Assembly: GCF_040958095.1 (NCBI RefSeq)
Contig: NC_091208.1
Span: 1,321,704-1,385,703 of the forward strand
Direction: 5' to 3'
DNA: 64,000 bases
From: Procambarus clarkii
Lineage: Eukaryota > Arthropoda > Malacostraca > Decapoda > Cambaridae
Position 1 is the first letter of the stretch. Every line of letters begins with the position of its first letter. Under the pieces are notes generated by a model, which was not told the DNA's origin, searched no databases, and worked only from the letters and a program-made list of their open reading frames with translations. The translations under genes were made by a program, and so were the position numbers. Below, in pieces: positions 42,148-64,000 of this stretch.

Positions 42148-44394
42148 GTTGTGAGATTTTTCTCTACGCCTACCTCCCTTAGGAGGTGGACTACAAGTTT
42201 AAAGTCTGCTCACGGCAGTTAAGCATGAGTTCAGTAAAAAAAGGAAAAGCGGGAGCAAACCGCCAGGCCTTCACCACCAAGGGTGAAAACCTGTCCACAA
42301 TAGGCCGCTGGCTCCTCCTAGTTAAACAGGACGTTAAAACTAATAAAGGGTAACCGACGGGTTCTCACAATCAAATATTTATATTTGATGTGGTGCTATG
42401 AATTGGAATTCGAGTTCCCACGAACAGCCGCCTTATCAAGATCACATCAACATTTAATAATATGCAGAAATATGGTGGAATAATATGATTGAAGGGTTGA
42501 CATCAAAGACCGTTTTCTATAACATAACAATTTATTATTAACAAGAGACTAACTACTACATTACCGAGTTTACATTACGTTAATGTCAATCCAGTGGCAC
42601 GATAACAACCAGCTACATAGCAACCCTTGCTGTGAGGCTGCATACTGAACTAACCTGAACACAGGTGTGCCCACTGATGACGCAATATTGCAAAACAAAG
42701 AAAAATATCACAGGCTAAGTTACACCACAGCAAATGGTTACGTTATTGTACATCAAGTGGCATTTGCAACACAGCTATTCAACAGCCCCTCGCGAAGTGA
42801 CAGCAGGCTCCATCTTGCTGACACTTCAGGCTGACAACATGAACTAACTGAACAAATGAAGGATAACCACTGAAACAAAGACACAAGCAGGCTATCAATA
42901 GTGTCTCGGTTTCCCTGACAGCTACTATAATCACAAACTTAGGGGTCCTCCCGCCCCCCAGGAGAGACCCACGTAACTAGGCGGGAGTCCAACAGTGACT
43001 CCCCCCTATCACAACCCCGTGTGAACACTCTTTGCAACTCCCAATAAGAAGTTGCCCTGTTGTAACCAGATACACCGACAGGCGAGGCAGGATTCTGGGA
43101 CACAGCTCCACAGATCTCTAGATGACTCTACTCTCGTCACCAGACGACAACCAAAAGAAATTGCCTGAAGTGATTAATTACGTTAATTCACTGATCGCAG
43201 CAGTCAGCAACAAAGTACTACGGTAATCACAACAATGTTCAAATATTCCATGTAAACAACAACATCAACACCTGGTGAATTCTCTAAGTGGCGATTACTA
43301 ATTATCTTTAATTAGCTAGGGGGACTTAATCACTCTGTTCGCAGACAGAGCTGATCAGTCCAACGAATTACGGAAGCTTAATTACTGCGCAATTGACTCC
43401 GATCGTAACAGACCGTCAACCCCTTACGTTAATCACTCAATTAACGACAGCTCGTTAAATCGTTAACACTACGTTAGTCTTCACTTGACAATTCCTCCAC
43501 TGCGTGAACTTCACTGTGACTGTTGCCTTTACAAGTCCCTATGTTAATCATTAACACTTGTCTCTCTCTTGTTAACAATAACTCAACATATTACACCACA
43601 CTTGACTCCTTGCAAGTATTCAGTGAGTAATTCTCAATTAAGGTCAAACGGACCACTAATTACATCCCCATTGAGTTACGTTAACTAAGCCTACCCTAAC
43701 TTGGTAGCTTCTCCACAGTCTGTGTCAAAAAAATTACTAGTGAGTGTTAATTACTTTAATTAGGGCACTAATTACTTGAGCCATTAATTAACTGTCACCA
43801 GGACCGATAATTAATCATCCAGAAATACGTCTCACTCCGCACTGCCTAAGCAGGTCTCATCAAACACTGTGAATTCACGGGAAAGGAGTTAATTACCCTA
43901 ATTAACAAGATGTGCCAATAATCCACTGTCCTCAGACAGCATATGATTAATACAACGATTTATGCTAGCTCCATGACCTCGCTTTACCGAGTCACTGGAG
44001 CTCTCCAATGCTAATTACTCCACTAATTAACATGAGCCACTAATTGCTATACCCCTGAAAGGTAATTAGTCTCGAGCATATTACGTTAACACAAATACTG
44101 ACAGACTCTGACAGAACCTCTCCCACTACGTGATTCATGATGAGAAGGCTAATTACATAATTAGCTAGAGTGGCTCCCGAGACGTATCTCATTCTGGCTC
44201 AACACTGTTCTCTCTTAACAGCCCCCCACTCACTCCACAATACTAAGTGTGCACCCCTTATCCAGTTAATTACCCCTTTACTTAATTAACTCACTGAATC
44301 CTTAAGTCCTCAACACAACTTAAGAAACAAAGTAACCCCAGCGTTACATAGGTCACACTACAATGGCATCCAAGATCATAACAGCACTGCCCAC

Positions 44395-44397
<3 letters not shown>

Positions 44398-44438
<41 letters not shown>

Positions 44439-45230
44439 TTTTATTTAGGTAAGGTACATACATAAAGAGATTTTACAAAGTTTGTTGGCTTTATAGATAG
44501 AGCTAGTACATACAATGCCTAAAGCCACTATTACGCAAAGTGTTTCGGGCAGGAAAAACATTAATGACTAAAGCTTAAAACTAATGGGTAAAAAGAATAA
44601 AATGTGTTGAGAACAAATAAAAATAGGGGTAAAAGAGGGGGGAACATTGTTGAAAAAGCAGCACAAATACAATTACAATTTATTACAGAAAATTACATTC
44701 AAACAGCGTTGATTTGAAAAAAAAAAAAAAAAAAAAAAACATACATGGGTTGACAACAGAGGGGTAAGGTAGGTTACAGGGAATTTATTAGGTATAGCTT
44801 CGTTTTTAACTTAAACTGGTTGAGAGAGGTACAGTCTTTAACATGGTTGGGAAGGTCATTCCACATTCTGGGCCCCTTGATTTGTAGAGCATTTCTGGTT
44901 TGATTAAGTCGTACTCTAGGAATATCAAAACTGTATTTATTTCTGGTGTGGTGTTCATGGGTTCTGTTACAACCTTCTATGAAGCTTTTGAGATCAGGAT
45001 TGGCATTATAGTTTAGCGTTTTATATATGTATAATACACATGAGAGAATGTGCAGTGACTTAATGTCTAACATATTCAGAGATTTGAGTAGGGGTACCGA
45101 GTGATGTCTGGGGCCAGAATTGGATATTGTCCCAATAGCAGCTTTGTGTTGAGTAATTAGAGGACGTAAGTGATTTTGGGTAGTAAAATGGTTGTAAAAT
45201 GGTAGTAAAATGGTAAAATGGTTACACATA
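44398..45230 (-). mobile_element. 5'-truncated LINE with (ATT)n tail in giant LTR B
   Basis: Absent from LTR copies A and C. The flanking 6-bp duplication cacata is at 44392-44397 and 45225-45230. The 3' tail (minus strand) is an (ATT)n run, seen as ataata at 44398-44437. An A-run lies at about 44718-44739 on the plus strand. Confidence 0.87.
44774..45226 (-). pseudogene. LINE ORF2 C-terminal fragment
   Basis: About 150 codons of the region downstream of a non-LTR RT: HSVPLLKSLNMLDI, HHTRNKYSFDIPRVR, GPRMWNDLPNHVKDC, then SLNQFKLKTKLYL. This W-N-x-L-P plus F-K-x-x-L-K pattern is common to CR1/Jockey/Rex-type LINE C-termini. No palm or FADD motif: the copy is 5'-truncated. The frame has no natural start and opens at the insertion edge. 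A different LINE family from the fragment at 10545. Confidence 0.75.
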
Positions 45231-48200
45231 TGGTTGCGGCTACTGCAACTCGCTAATTACTGTGCCCACACAATAATGACACACAGTTGTGCAACACACC
45301 AAAGTATACTAATATTACTGCCCCCCTCTTATCTTCTTGCACCTGATTGCAAAGGAATACTGTGAACACACACACACTTGCCTCAGCAAGGCAATTAACC
45401 CATCAATTGCCTGCTCTCAATAAATACTGTGAATTCCCCTGAATAAACCTAGAGGTCCCTTAAACCCTCAACACAGTTCCTGGGGCAATAATATTGTATA
45501 AACTGAAACACTACTGCACAAACCTGCAACACAATGATGCCGTCAGTATACCCCACATGCTAATGACATCATTAGGCAATCAGTCAGCAATCACACCTAC
45601 TGACTTACCACACAACACAGTACATAAACATGCAAATGAACATATAGAAATGGCATTCACATAATCTATGAAAATTATATCACCAAGTAATGTGTAACTA
45701 CCTACACATACTTCAGAGGTCCCCACTGACATCCCTGCCTACCTCTAATGATTATAATTTTACGGTACTCTATGGCATTAATCCAGCCTGAATGATTATA
45801 TAGAATCGACAGGCTGGATCACTTATATGGTAAATCTCTACACTGACTGGTTACATACTCTAGTCAGTCTACTAACATACAGTGTGGTCCCGTGTATAAC
45901 ATCTATCTCCAGGTACATCCCAACCAGTCACCTGGACGACAGTACAGACAGCTGTCTCTCAGCTGCTTCCTCACTGTAACAACTTTTATTGTACTCACGG
46001 CTCCTTAAATCCTCAACAATCCTTTCCCTGGTCACTACCTCTCTGGCTGTAAACACCTAGCTCGCTCCTTGTGCGAGGTGTGGCCCTAGAATGTCCAGGG
46101 AAGGTGGCCAAACATGTGGCCAAGGCGCCCCTCCCGAGCTGAGAGAGGGGGGGGTTGGGTGGCCTGGGGTAGCCGGCGCGCGGGCAGGCAGGTGGACTGG
46201 GTGGGTGGCCTCCACCCACGGGCGGGCGCGCACATGGGTGCCGCCGACAGGAGTACCCTCACGGCTGGGGAATCACAACCTCATCAGAGTAGAGCCAGCC
46301 TTGCTCTACACTGTGGTGACAATGGCCGGCGGCGTCCCAACACTGACGCAGCCTGTTACACCATGAGGCTCTGCCAGCCTGCCTCATGCGTTCACACAGT
46401 CAACTGTCTCTTAGCTTTTTACTGTTTCTTCCATAAATCCCTGGCCCCAATTCACTTAATTAGTCCTTGACACAACCCCTGATGGCAGGAGTGCCACCAA
46501 TCGAGTAATTTGGACGACAGAAGCGATTAACAGGGGGTGGAGATGGCAGCTGTGCCACCCCCACCCAAACACGTCTTCCTTCCCTGGCCTCCCAATTCAA
46601 ACTGCCTCCCTGGTGGGCGGGAAAAACTCAAGATGCCCATATCTTCTCCCTACAATGCCTAGACCAATCAGCTTGGAGCCGGCACGGCTCCTCGTGCCGG
46701 ACCCAACCAGAGCACTTCGCGCCAAAACTAGGCTTGGAGCACACATGCCCCAAACCAATCACCTCTCTCCGTCACCCTCGGGCGTCTTGTGACGTCACAA
46801 GGAAGGAGAGGTCTACGAGTGGCGTCATGTCTCCCATGTAAGGGGGGGGGGGACAGCGTAAACCCCACTGTCACTCCCCTCCCTCTGTAAAACCGTTGGG
46901 AGAGTCAAGTACCTCCCTACACCATTTCACTCTCAACTCCCATCCTATTTCACAGAAACAGGAAAATCTCTGTAATTCTCTCTACAGAGCAATCACAGAC
47001 TTCTAACTACTCACACATGATAGTTCTTAACATAAGCTTTCATTCAACACCCAACAAGCATATGTTATTTTGAAAGCTTCAGTTTCTAGAGTGACTAGCC
47101 TAATCTAGAAACTAGGAAAACTAGCTGAGGGATCTAGATCCCTCACACAACCTCCCACTATAGAATATATTTTCCTGCAAGGAAAATACATACAAAACAC
47201 CAGCTAGTTTTTCTGCACACACCTGCCCAACAGGTGTACTAGCTAAACAAGTGTGGAGTGTGAAACTCTGTTTCCTATACATCCTGGCCTGAGGGTCTCT
47301 GTGCACTACCACCGGATCACCCTGGCGGTGCTGCCCGACCTTGGAGTGGCAACATGTTCGGCTCCAGCTCTGGTCCTGGCCGGTTCAACACCTCGCAACC
47401 ATTTCCATCACTGAACCTCCCATTTCCATCCTCGGTCTGTGTCATACTGGACACATGAGCAACACATTGGTGTGGCCTTACCGGTGAAGCACTTCTACAC
47501 TCCCCTCAGCCTACAAAAGACTTACTGTCAGTCCTCCACCTGACATAGCAACAGGCTGACAGGATCACTCTCACTGTCCAACTGCCCAACACCAGCCGGT
47601 CTTGCTCTACCGACTGAACTATCTGGGAGAAAACCCTCTTCTACAAGTACCTATGCTCCCCTACTGAGCCTGGGGTCCCTCCCTTGCTTCTCCTAGGTCT
47701 CACTACTCTAACAAGGACTCAAGCGAAACTTTTGACATCTGTCAAACTCTCTTGTCTATTTCTCCCTGGACCTAACTTGGAATGTGATCAGCATTCCCTC
47801 TGCAGATCTACTATAACCCTTTACCAAGGCAATCCTTAAAGAACAAAATCATTATGCTGCAGGGGATCTGAACCATGGAAAATCACCAGCCCAAAATGAC
47901 CCTTGCCATCTTGCATTGGCAGCCTTTCTTCAAAAGGCGATCGATGTATGCATCCATCGAATCGTCTTTCTCAGAACTGCCAAGCTAGGCATCTTTACCT
48001 TCATACCTTGTCACCGGGATAAGTGCACTAGGGTGGGTTTGGCTTCCCTTCCCTGTGTGAGATTGCCTCCTTGCAATCTGCGCTTGAGCCAGCACTGACT
48101 TGCTGCGCTCTCACCATCAGGCTCGAACTCGGCCTTGCTGTCACCTCTGCAAACGGGAGCCTCTGCTCGACCTCTCTAGTGACTACCATGAATTCTTCCT

Positions 48201-48368
48201 GGGGTGATACAGTCCCCACTCTGGCAAGAAATTCCATCACCTGTCTAACTACAGATGAATTACTCCCCTTCTCTAAAGAAGTCTACTCGGATCCTACTCT
48301 GGTGGCGCGACCTCCCACTAAGATCCTACTGTGTAATAACAACTACACTCCTATGACACCCTTGACAA

Positions 48369-48557
48369 CTACAGTGTCGTCCAATAAGACCTCTCACACA
48401 TGAGGTCACTTCTAGAAGCTTCTTCTACCCTCAGGTAGGTGGTGTCTTGCACCTCAGGCAGATCCTGAGTGCACTCTTGCAACCACTGTTGCACGCTAGC
48501 TTGGTGTCCACGACACCTGCTGCTGAGCTGACACCCCTCACCAAATGAGTGTGTCAA
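48369..48557 (-). CDS. Small unrecognised ORF near giant-LTR primer site (copy 2)
   Basis: 62 codons, the copy-2 equivalent of 41719-41907; no domain recognised. Confidence 0.2.
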   Translation of the reverse strand: MTHSFGEGCQLSSRCRGHQASVQQWLQECTQDLPEVQDTTYLRVEEASRSDLMCERSYWTTL

Positions 48558-48779
48558 TGTCCCCTAGCTAGCAGCCACAAAAAGCCAGACAGATTTCCCC
48601 ATATCTACAATGAAATACCTCTTTCATACTGTGTGTGTGTGGTGTGTGTATCTACGTGTGACAACCGTGCACAAAACATATCTCCAACAATACTGTTCCA
48701 CACTATTCTGCAACGATATCTTATGTTACTTTTAAAATCAATAAGACTACACTTCATGGGCTCGAACCCAAGTTGCATA

Positions 48780-48797
48780 GCCCCACGTTGGGCGCCA
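48780..48797 (-). other. tRNA-Lys(CUU) primer-binding site, giant-LTR copy 2
   Basis: Identical 18-mer and spacing to copy 1. Confidence 0.85.
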
Positions 48798-48799
48798 GT

Positions 48800-57469
<8,670 letters not shown>

Positions 57470-57470
57470 T

Positions 57471-57488
57471 TGGCGACCTCGCCAGGAT
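57471..57488 (+). other. Element C primer-binding site
   Basis: tggcgacctcgccaggat, one base after the LTR. Starts TGG as required; differs from the site in elements A and B, so a different primer tRNA. tRNA identity not determined. Confidence 0.65.
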
Positions 57489-57566
57489 ATAGATCGAAGT
57501 AAAGGTTGCAGTGGTACTTGGCAGTGGTGTTAGAGATCAGGTGAAGGTTATCACTCATAGCACAAG

Positions 57567-60464
57567 ATGGAGGATGATAAAGTGACGAGGTTTATTGATT
57601 CTAGAGACGTACAGGTGCTGGAAGAGTGCACCAAGGCACAGTTACAGGCTATAGCGGATCATTTTGGAATAAAGCTGAAATCTGCCCGAGTTGGTGAAAG
57701 AAGACTAGAGATAATGGCTCAGCTAAAGGCTCGAGACGAAGCTTTGGGGGAGGAACGGCCCCAAACACCTGCCAGTGAGGGTGAGCACCTGAGTATTGGT
57801 GGAAGCAGCAGGGGATCCAGCGGCAGCAGGCACAGCATTAAGCTGGAAATAATGAAGCTGCAGCTAGAGGCACAGCAGCGCAAAGAAGAGCGAGAGGCAC
57901 AGCAGCGCAAAGAAGAGCGAGAGGCACAGCAGCGCAAAGAAGAGCGAGAAGCAGAGGCACAGCAGCGCAAAGAAGAGCGAGAAGCGCAGCAGCGTAAAGA
58001 AGAGCGAGAAGCAGAAGCGCAGCTGAGGAGAGAAGAAGCACAGCAGCGCAAAGAAGAACAAGAGCGAGAAGCACAGACGAAGCGTGAGGAACGAGAAGCA
58101 CAGCTACGCAGGGAAGAACGAGAGCAAGAAGTTAGGCTGAGACAAATGGAAATAGAAGCCAACCAGGAGGTGGAGCTGAAGCGAGCTGAACTGGGACTAG
58201 GTGCCCCTGCCCCGCCACAGGAAGACCGACGAGTGAGGGAACGAGACCTGCCGGTCTTTGTGCCTAGTGAAGCCGAAAGTTTCTTCGATCACTTTGAGAG
58301 AGTTGCTGCTATGAAGAGGTGGCCGAGGGCGGAGTGGGCGGAGTTGGTCCAAGGAAGGCTCACAGGGGAAGCTCGCCAAGCCTTCACTATGCTCGACTTC
58401 CAAGAATGCACTAACTACGATGCGGTAAAACGAGCTGTGCTCCGTTCCTTTAAGCTCACGCCAGAGTGTTACAGAAAGAGGTTTAGAGAATGTACCCGGT
58501 TGCCAGGAAAATCGTATGCGGAGACGGCGAGGGACATTGAAAGAAAGCTCCTTAAGTGGCTGGACTCTGAAGAAGCAAGGTCGGTCGAAGAGGTCAAGGA
58601 ACTAATGGCCATGGAAAAGTTTATGTCCGTGCTCTCTCCTGAGATCAGGATGAGGGTAAAGGAGGCGGACATAAAGGACCTGAGGGCCGCAGCCGACCGG
58701 GCCGACATGCTAGAAGAAGCCCTACGCCCACGCCGAGAGGGACAGAACCGATCATCCGCATACGTCGGAAACGATAGGAGTTATAGAAGGACGGATGGAT
58801 GGAGGACAGGAGCGAGTTCTCCCAAGTCCCATTTCTCAAGTTGGAACACCCGAGGACCAAAAGGTGCTGTAGAGCCGATAGGGGAGAACCAAGCTGAGAG
58901 CTCGGGAACTGTTACTGCAGGGAAAGAAACGACAAGTGAGGCGGGAAAGACACAGGGTGCGACGGCCTCTGGAGGCAGTGCTAAGGCGAGCGGTGGCGGA
59001 TGGTCTCCGCCGAGGGGCCGCTGCTACAACTGCGGAATATTCGGACACGTCGCGCGGGAGTGCAGACGCCCGAAGCAGCGGGGACACGTTGCTTTAGTGA
59101 TGTTCGAGGACCAGAGGGCCGAGGGAGTGCGGGATGAACCCGTGCTGAATGGGGAGAAGAAAGTTCACCCATTCATGTGTCAAGGAACCGTAAGGATGGG
59201 GGTCGCAGACCCCATCCCAGTGAAGATGCTAAGAGACACCGGGGCTGACTTTACCCTGGTAAGTGAAACCCTGTTCCCCGAGGGTTACGAAAGTACCAGT
59301 GTGGGGGTGGCACGGGTGGCCACTGTGGGAGGCCCAGTGAGGATGCCCCTACACCAGGTAACTTTAAATTCCGAGTATGGCTGCCAGACCCTTGTGGTGG
59401 GAATCTGTACATCAATGCCCAAGATGGAGGCGCAGGTCATCTTGGGGAATGACGCGTGTGGAGGATATGTCCTCCCGCATCTCGTGAAGGGCGAAGAGTG
59501 CACAGAACAAAACAAGGAGACAGGCGAAGAGTTGAACGTCTGTGGGGACGGGAAGGGAATCGCACCAGTGGCGATCCCAGTTTGTACTGTGACACCGAGA
59601 CAACGCGAAGAACCAGGAGGTTGTGGATCTGATGGGGCTGAGAAGTCGACTGACAGCCTGGGAACAGATCACCTCGGCGTAGGACCCAGAGAACGAGTGG
59701 AGGGCGAGAGTAGCCCGAATGGTGAGTTGCAGGTGACCCTCACCAGTTCTCCAGGGGTAAACCGCACTCGTCTCGGAAAGTTGCAGCAGGAGGAGTTCCC
59801 CGAATTGGTTAGTAAGGCCGAAGGAGGACGTGTGGGTCCTGAGAAGGCTTACTTTCCATTTATATATATTATATATGCCATGCTATTCATGATGAAGGAA
59901 CGATGGACGCCAGGAGCAACCGTGGGAACGGTGAATAAATATGTCCAGAAGTTCAGAGAACGTCTCACTCGAGCGAAGAAACTGGCTAGGAAACTCCTGA
60001 AGAAGGCGCAACGTAAGATGTCGGAGTGGTACAACAGGAGAGCTGCGCAGAGGAATGTTCAGGCCGGATCCAAAGTATTGGTTGTGCTGCCAGGTAAAGG
60101 TAGAGTGACCAGGTCGCGGTTCAAGAGACCATACCGAGTGCTGCGACGGTTGGGTCCAGTGTCGTACGAGATTGGGAAGCCGGATGGACCCCGGAAGAAA
60201 CAGGTGTGTCACGCAGGCCGCCTGAGACATTTCTTCACTGTGGAAGGTAGAGCCGCCAAGCAGGACGGAACGGATACCCGAGAAACCCAGCGGAAGACGG
60301 GTCTGTGTGTACCGAGGAAACGAGAACTCCCGGAGGAGGAAAGTAAGTGGTCCAGGGCGGACGGCACCAGTCTCACCCGCACTGAGAGTCTGACAAGGAT
60401 CAAGGTCAAGCACATAAAGGGGAAGGACGACGTAGTAGCGGATGCCCTATCCCGCATCCACTAA
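57567..60464 (+). CDS. Element C Gag-protease polyprotein fused to integrase and RNase H ends
   Basis: 965 aa from ATG in acaagATGGAG. Residues ~15-58 are SAP-like (CTKAQLQAIADHFGIKLK to MAQLKARDEA). Residues ~90-215 are a charged coiled coil with AQQRKEERE repeated in tandem. Residues ~228-390 are a SCAN-like Gag domain (AESFFDHFERVAAMKRW, GRLTGEARQAF, CYRKRFREC, MAMEKFMSVL). The CCHC knuckle (CYNCGIFGHVAREC) is at 486-499 and the protease DTG at 557-559 in MLRDTGADFTLV, with VILGNDACGG. Residues ~830-890 are the integrase C-terminal GPY/F-type region (SKVLVVLPGKG, RFKRPYRVLRRLGPVSYEI). Residues 949-965, HIKGKDDVVADALSRIH, are the RNase H end. All joins are in frame. It could make particles and process Gag but cannot copy or integrate itself. 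Confidence 0.9.
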   Translation: MEDDKVTRFIDSRDVQVLEECTKAQLQAIADHFGIKLKSARVGERRLEIMAQLKARDEALGEERPQTPASEGEHLSIGGSSRGSSGSRHSIKLEIMKLQLEAQQRKEEREAQQRKEEREAQQRKEEREAEAQQRKEEREAQQRKEEREAEAQLRREEAQQRKEEQEREAQTKREEREAQLRREEREQEVRLRQMEIEANQEVELKRAELGLGAPAPPQEDRRVRERDLPVFVPSEAESFFDHFERVAAMKRWPRAEWAELVQGRLTGEARQAFTMLDFQECTNYDAVKRAVLRSFKLTPECYRKRFRECTRLPGKSYAETARDIERKLLKWLDSEEARSVEEVKELMAMEKFMSVLSPEIRMRVKEADIKDLRAAADRADMLEEALRPRREGQNRSSAYVGNDRSYRRTDGWRTGASSPKSHFSSWNTRGPKGAVEPIGENQAESSGTVTAGKETTSEAGKTQGATASGGSAKASGGGWSPPRGRCYNCGIFGHVARECRRPKQRGHVALVMFEDQRAEGVRDEPVLNGEKKVHPFMCQGTVRMGVADPIPVKMLRDTGADFTLVSETLFPEGYESTSVGVARVATVGGPVRMPLHQVTLNSEYGCQTLVVGICTSMPKMEAQVILGNDACGGYVLPHLVKGEECTEQNKETGEELNVCGDGKGIAPVAIPVCTVTPRQREEPGGCGSDGAEKSTDSLGTDHLGVGPRERVEGESSPNGELQVTLTSSPGVNRTRLGKLQQEEFPELVSKAEGGRVGPEKAYFPFIYIIYAMLFMMKERWTPGATVGTVNKYVQKFRERLTRAKKLARKLLKKAQRKMSEWYNRRAAQRNVQAGSKVLVVLPGKGRVTRSRFKRPYRVLRRLGPVSYEIGKPDGPRKKQVCHAGRLRHFFTVEGRAAKQDGTDTRETQRKTGLCVPRKRELPEEESKWSRADGTSLTRTESLTRIKVKHIKGKDDVVADALSRIH

Positions 60465-60497
60465 CCAGACATGACTCTTATTTTAAGGGGAGGGGTA

Positions 60498-62677
60498 TGT
60501 GACGGAGTTCCCCCCCTTATAATTCTCCCACGCCTGCAGTAAGAGTCATGTCTACTTTTCCCAAGCGTTCTCTACGTTGCAGGCTACAATTTGATATATG
60601 GGAGAGAGTGAAGTGTTCTCGGAGAGCCGAGAAATTAGTGAAATAGTAATATTTTGGCCTGTGGTATAGGCCCTTTAGGGAGCCAAGATGGCGCTGGCCT
60701 CACTGATCTTCCGCCAAAACCGTGTGACGTCAGTGGCACCGGATTGGTCATCGACAGCAAGGTGGCACCGGGAGCCAATGAAAACTTCCCATAGTAAAAG
60801 TGACGTCACGAAGGAAGGGGGTCCGGCCAGCGCGCCGAGCTGGCGCCAGCAGTGAGACACGACACGTCATAGAGGTCGGACGTGCGACGAGTGGTCCTGT
60901 CTGTCGGACAGCTGTTTCCCACTACCGTGGATTTACGCGTCACCTGAAGTCCGCCAGTACTCTGAGAAGTCTTCCCTAGTTCATGTGTTGAACCAGAAGA
61001 GGGAATTGACGGTTATTTGAGCAACAAGTGCTCCAGTCAGGTACTGTGCCAGTAGCAGTGAAGCCGTGCAGTGACGTATATTGACGTCTGTGGCAATTCA
61101 CCAGTTTATGACAGCGTAGTGGCTGACAGAGCCACTGGGTAGCTGAGGAAGAGAGGACTATTTGGGGAAACCGAACGACTGTAGCTGAGACGTAGGCGAC
61201 AGCCGTTGCTGGGAGAAGACGACGGCCAAGAGACCGACTCCAACCTTCAAGAAGTCAAGGAGGAGGACGGACCTGCAGTGAGGAGGCACGGAGACGACGC
61301 GCTAAACGGTGGGACGACGAGAGGCTCTGGTAGGACACGACGACGTGTAGTGTGGGGGCGTTCCCGACACGAGGACCAGGAGCTACATCTCGACTCTCAT
61401 CGGAGGATAGGGTGAAGTAGGTGGTTCTAGTTCCCTCCCCATTCCCCTTTAGTGAGCTATATTATTTGGCTATATTATCTAGCCTGAAGATTTTATATGT
61501 CGTGAGCAAGTCTCACCTATGTCACGGTAAAGCACCAGGGTGCTAGACAGTACTATCAAGAGTACTTGTATTATTTATGTTGATTATTGGTGTGTACAGG
61601 CACCAGGAACCAGTGATAAATTTACTGTGTTGTGTATATCTTTCTATAGATTTTGATATGAACATATAGTGGTAAATTATATATAAGATTATGCCAGTAT
61701 GTGGAGGTTAGGCTATGTGCCCAGAAACTATTTATTTTCCATGTATTGATGATTGATTTATATACCATATATATGTCTATGTTCATTCAGTGAATAATCA
61801 TTTGTGAGTACAGTGAATTATTGCGTTATCGCCCACGAGAGAAAGTACTGAAAACTCCCGTGCTAATATTTCATAATATATTGTTGGATAAATAACAGTG
61901 TAAGACCATTACAGTGAATCATTGTAGAATTGATTGTAGAAAAGACTGTTTGAGCCTGAGTACAGTGTAACTAAGTAATTCGGTTTATTTGTGCCAATAT
62001 CGAGTGTGCGAGTTTCTAGTAATATTGGAGAATTTAAAGAAACCGAGCGCGTGAATCTAGCAAACAAGCAAATTTCGCGCGGAGAGTCCATTGCGATCAG
62101 CTGTTCTTGACACTTGATGAGGAGGGGAGAGTGTTGCCCTCTAGCGGTCGCATAATATCCGTGGGAATTACCGGCCGAGTCAGGATCAGTTGATTTATTG
62201 ATTATTGTTTGGCTTTGTGACATCTTTCATACATTTTAAGTAAAATACAAAACTCTCTTTGGTTTTTATCATCCCCTCCAATGATCTTGTGGCTATATTA
62301 TACTGGTAAATATAGAGTGATAACAATAAGTACCCGCCTGATTCCTGATCTTTGAGTGTGACCTTGCCAAGGCTACCACTGAATACACCAGTCCACTGAT
62401 GGTGTTATTGGCCACCTTAAACACCAATTGGCGACTTTGTGATTAACCGTAGAGCCCTATTGTTGGGGAGGGCACACGACGGTCGATGTGATCGAGTCGT
62501 GTTCTCACTCTTTCTTAATAAGAGGCCGTTAAGATTGACTGGGAGACTCTCCTGGCGTGCAGTGGCGCCGTGAGGATCGAGGGAAGACCCGCAGGGCTAC
62601 GGTGAGTTACCTTGAGCATAACTATTGCTCACCCCAGAGTAAGGGTAGAGAATAATAGAGAGGTGAAACCCCCAACA
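60498..62677 (+). repeat. Element C 3' LTR (2180 bp)
   Basis: Partner of 55290-57469. The last ~25 bp before cccccaaca differ (aatagagaggtg against aataatgttggtg), then (TA)n begins. Confidence 0.88.
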
Positions 62678-62678
62678 A

Positions 62679-62765
<87 letters not shown>
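62678..62765. repeat. (TA)n microsatellite
   Basis: TA tract with a tacata interruption near 62696. Confidence 0.95.

Positions 62766-64000
<1,235 letters not shown>

Larger units (their letters stand above)
40741..42149 (-). other. Giant-LTR internal region 1, right part
   Basis: Continues from 28417 after the BEL target duplication. Non-coding except two small minus-strand frames that are also open in internal copy 2: 41719-41907 (62 codons) and 41378-41590 (70 codons). The minus-strand 5' end holds the tRNA-Lys primer site. Confidence 0.75.
42150..47147 (-). repeat. Giant LTR copy B (with LINE insertion)
   Basis: About 4165 bp without the LINE. It lacks a 30-bp segment centred on a 12-bp-arm hairpin (caattaattgtc and gacaattaattg) that copies A (25993-26021) and C retain. 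Confidence 0.85.
47148..48799 (-). other. Giant-LTR internal region 2 (1652 bp, uninterrupted)
   Basis: Full internal region: purine tract on the minus strand at its left end, primer site at 48780-48797 at its right end. Without the BEL insertion, region 1 is the same length (1652 bp). No gag or pol recognised; the small frames at 48028-48240 and 48369-48557 match those in copy 1. Confidence 0.8.

Overview
This window is eukaryotic and consists almost entirely of mobile and tandem-repeat DNA. I find no host protein-coding gene, no rRNA and no functional tRNA gene. The best guess is an arthropod, probably a decapod crustacean. The reasons are (TAACC)/(TTAGG) telomere-type pentamers inside a small hairpin transposon, very long (TA)n tracts, Penelope-like retroelements with GIY-YIG endonuclease domains, BEL/Pao and Ty3 elements, and tRNA-derived repeats. 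The organism call is inference.

Layout. 1-643 is a GC-rich minisatellite and 644-1134 is AT-rich filler. 1271-4672 is a head-to-head array of a ~260-bp tRNA-like monomer. 4801-5672 and 5776-7955 are two Penelope-like (PLE) inverted modules. 8069-10180 is a head-to-head array of a different, 288-bp tRNA-like monomer. 10194-17317 is a minus-strand Ty3-type element (A) with gag, zinc knuckle, protease, integrase and RNase H but no reverse transcriptase; a CR1/Jockey-like LINE fragment sits in one of its LTRs. 17703-18968 and 19542-23573 are two more head-to-head 260-bp arrays separated by a hairpin MITE.

23659-53015 is a minus-strand tandem retroelement of the form LTR-internal-LTR-internal-LTR. 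Its LTRs are about 4.2 kb, its internal regions are only 1652 bp, and its primer site matches tRNA-Lys(CUU). A BEL/Pao element (28418-40740, TSD cctcg) is nested in it, and a second RT-less Ty3 element (B, 30314-37620, TSD ctag) is nested in the BEL. A SINE and a LINE fragment also sit in the giant LTRs. Then come another MITE, a one-armed 260-bp array (53694-55180), a third and very young Ty3 element (C, 55290-62677) with an intact 965-codon ORF, and three more MITE copies to the window end.

Two themes stand out. First, unrelated modules (two tRNA-like families and two PLE families) share one architecture: two arms in opposite orientation, 5' sides meeting in the centre and 3' sides facing outward into (TA)n. 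Second, all three Ty3 elements have lost reverse transcriptase. They keep the RNase H end right before the 3' LTR, and A and C also keep integrase upstream of it, which indicates an integrase-before-RT pol order (Gmr1-like). The BEL and giant-LTR elements also show no RT. Everything here would therefore depend on enzymes supplied elsewhere.
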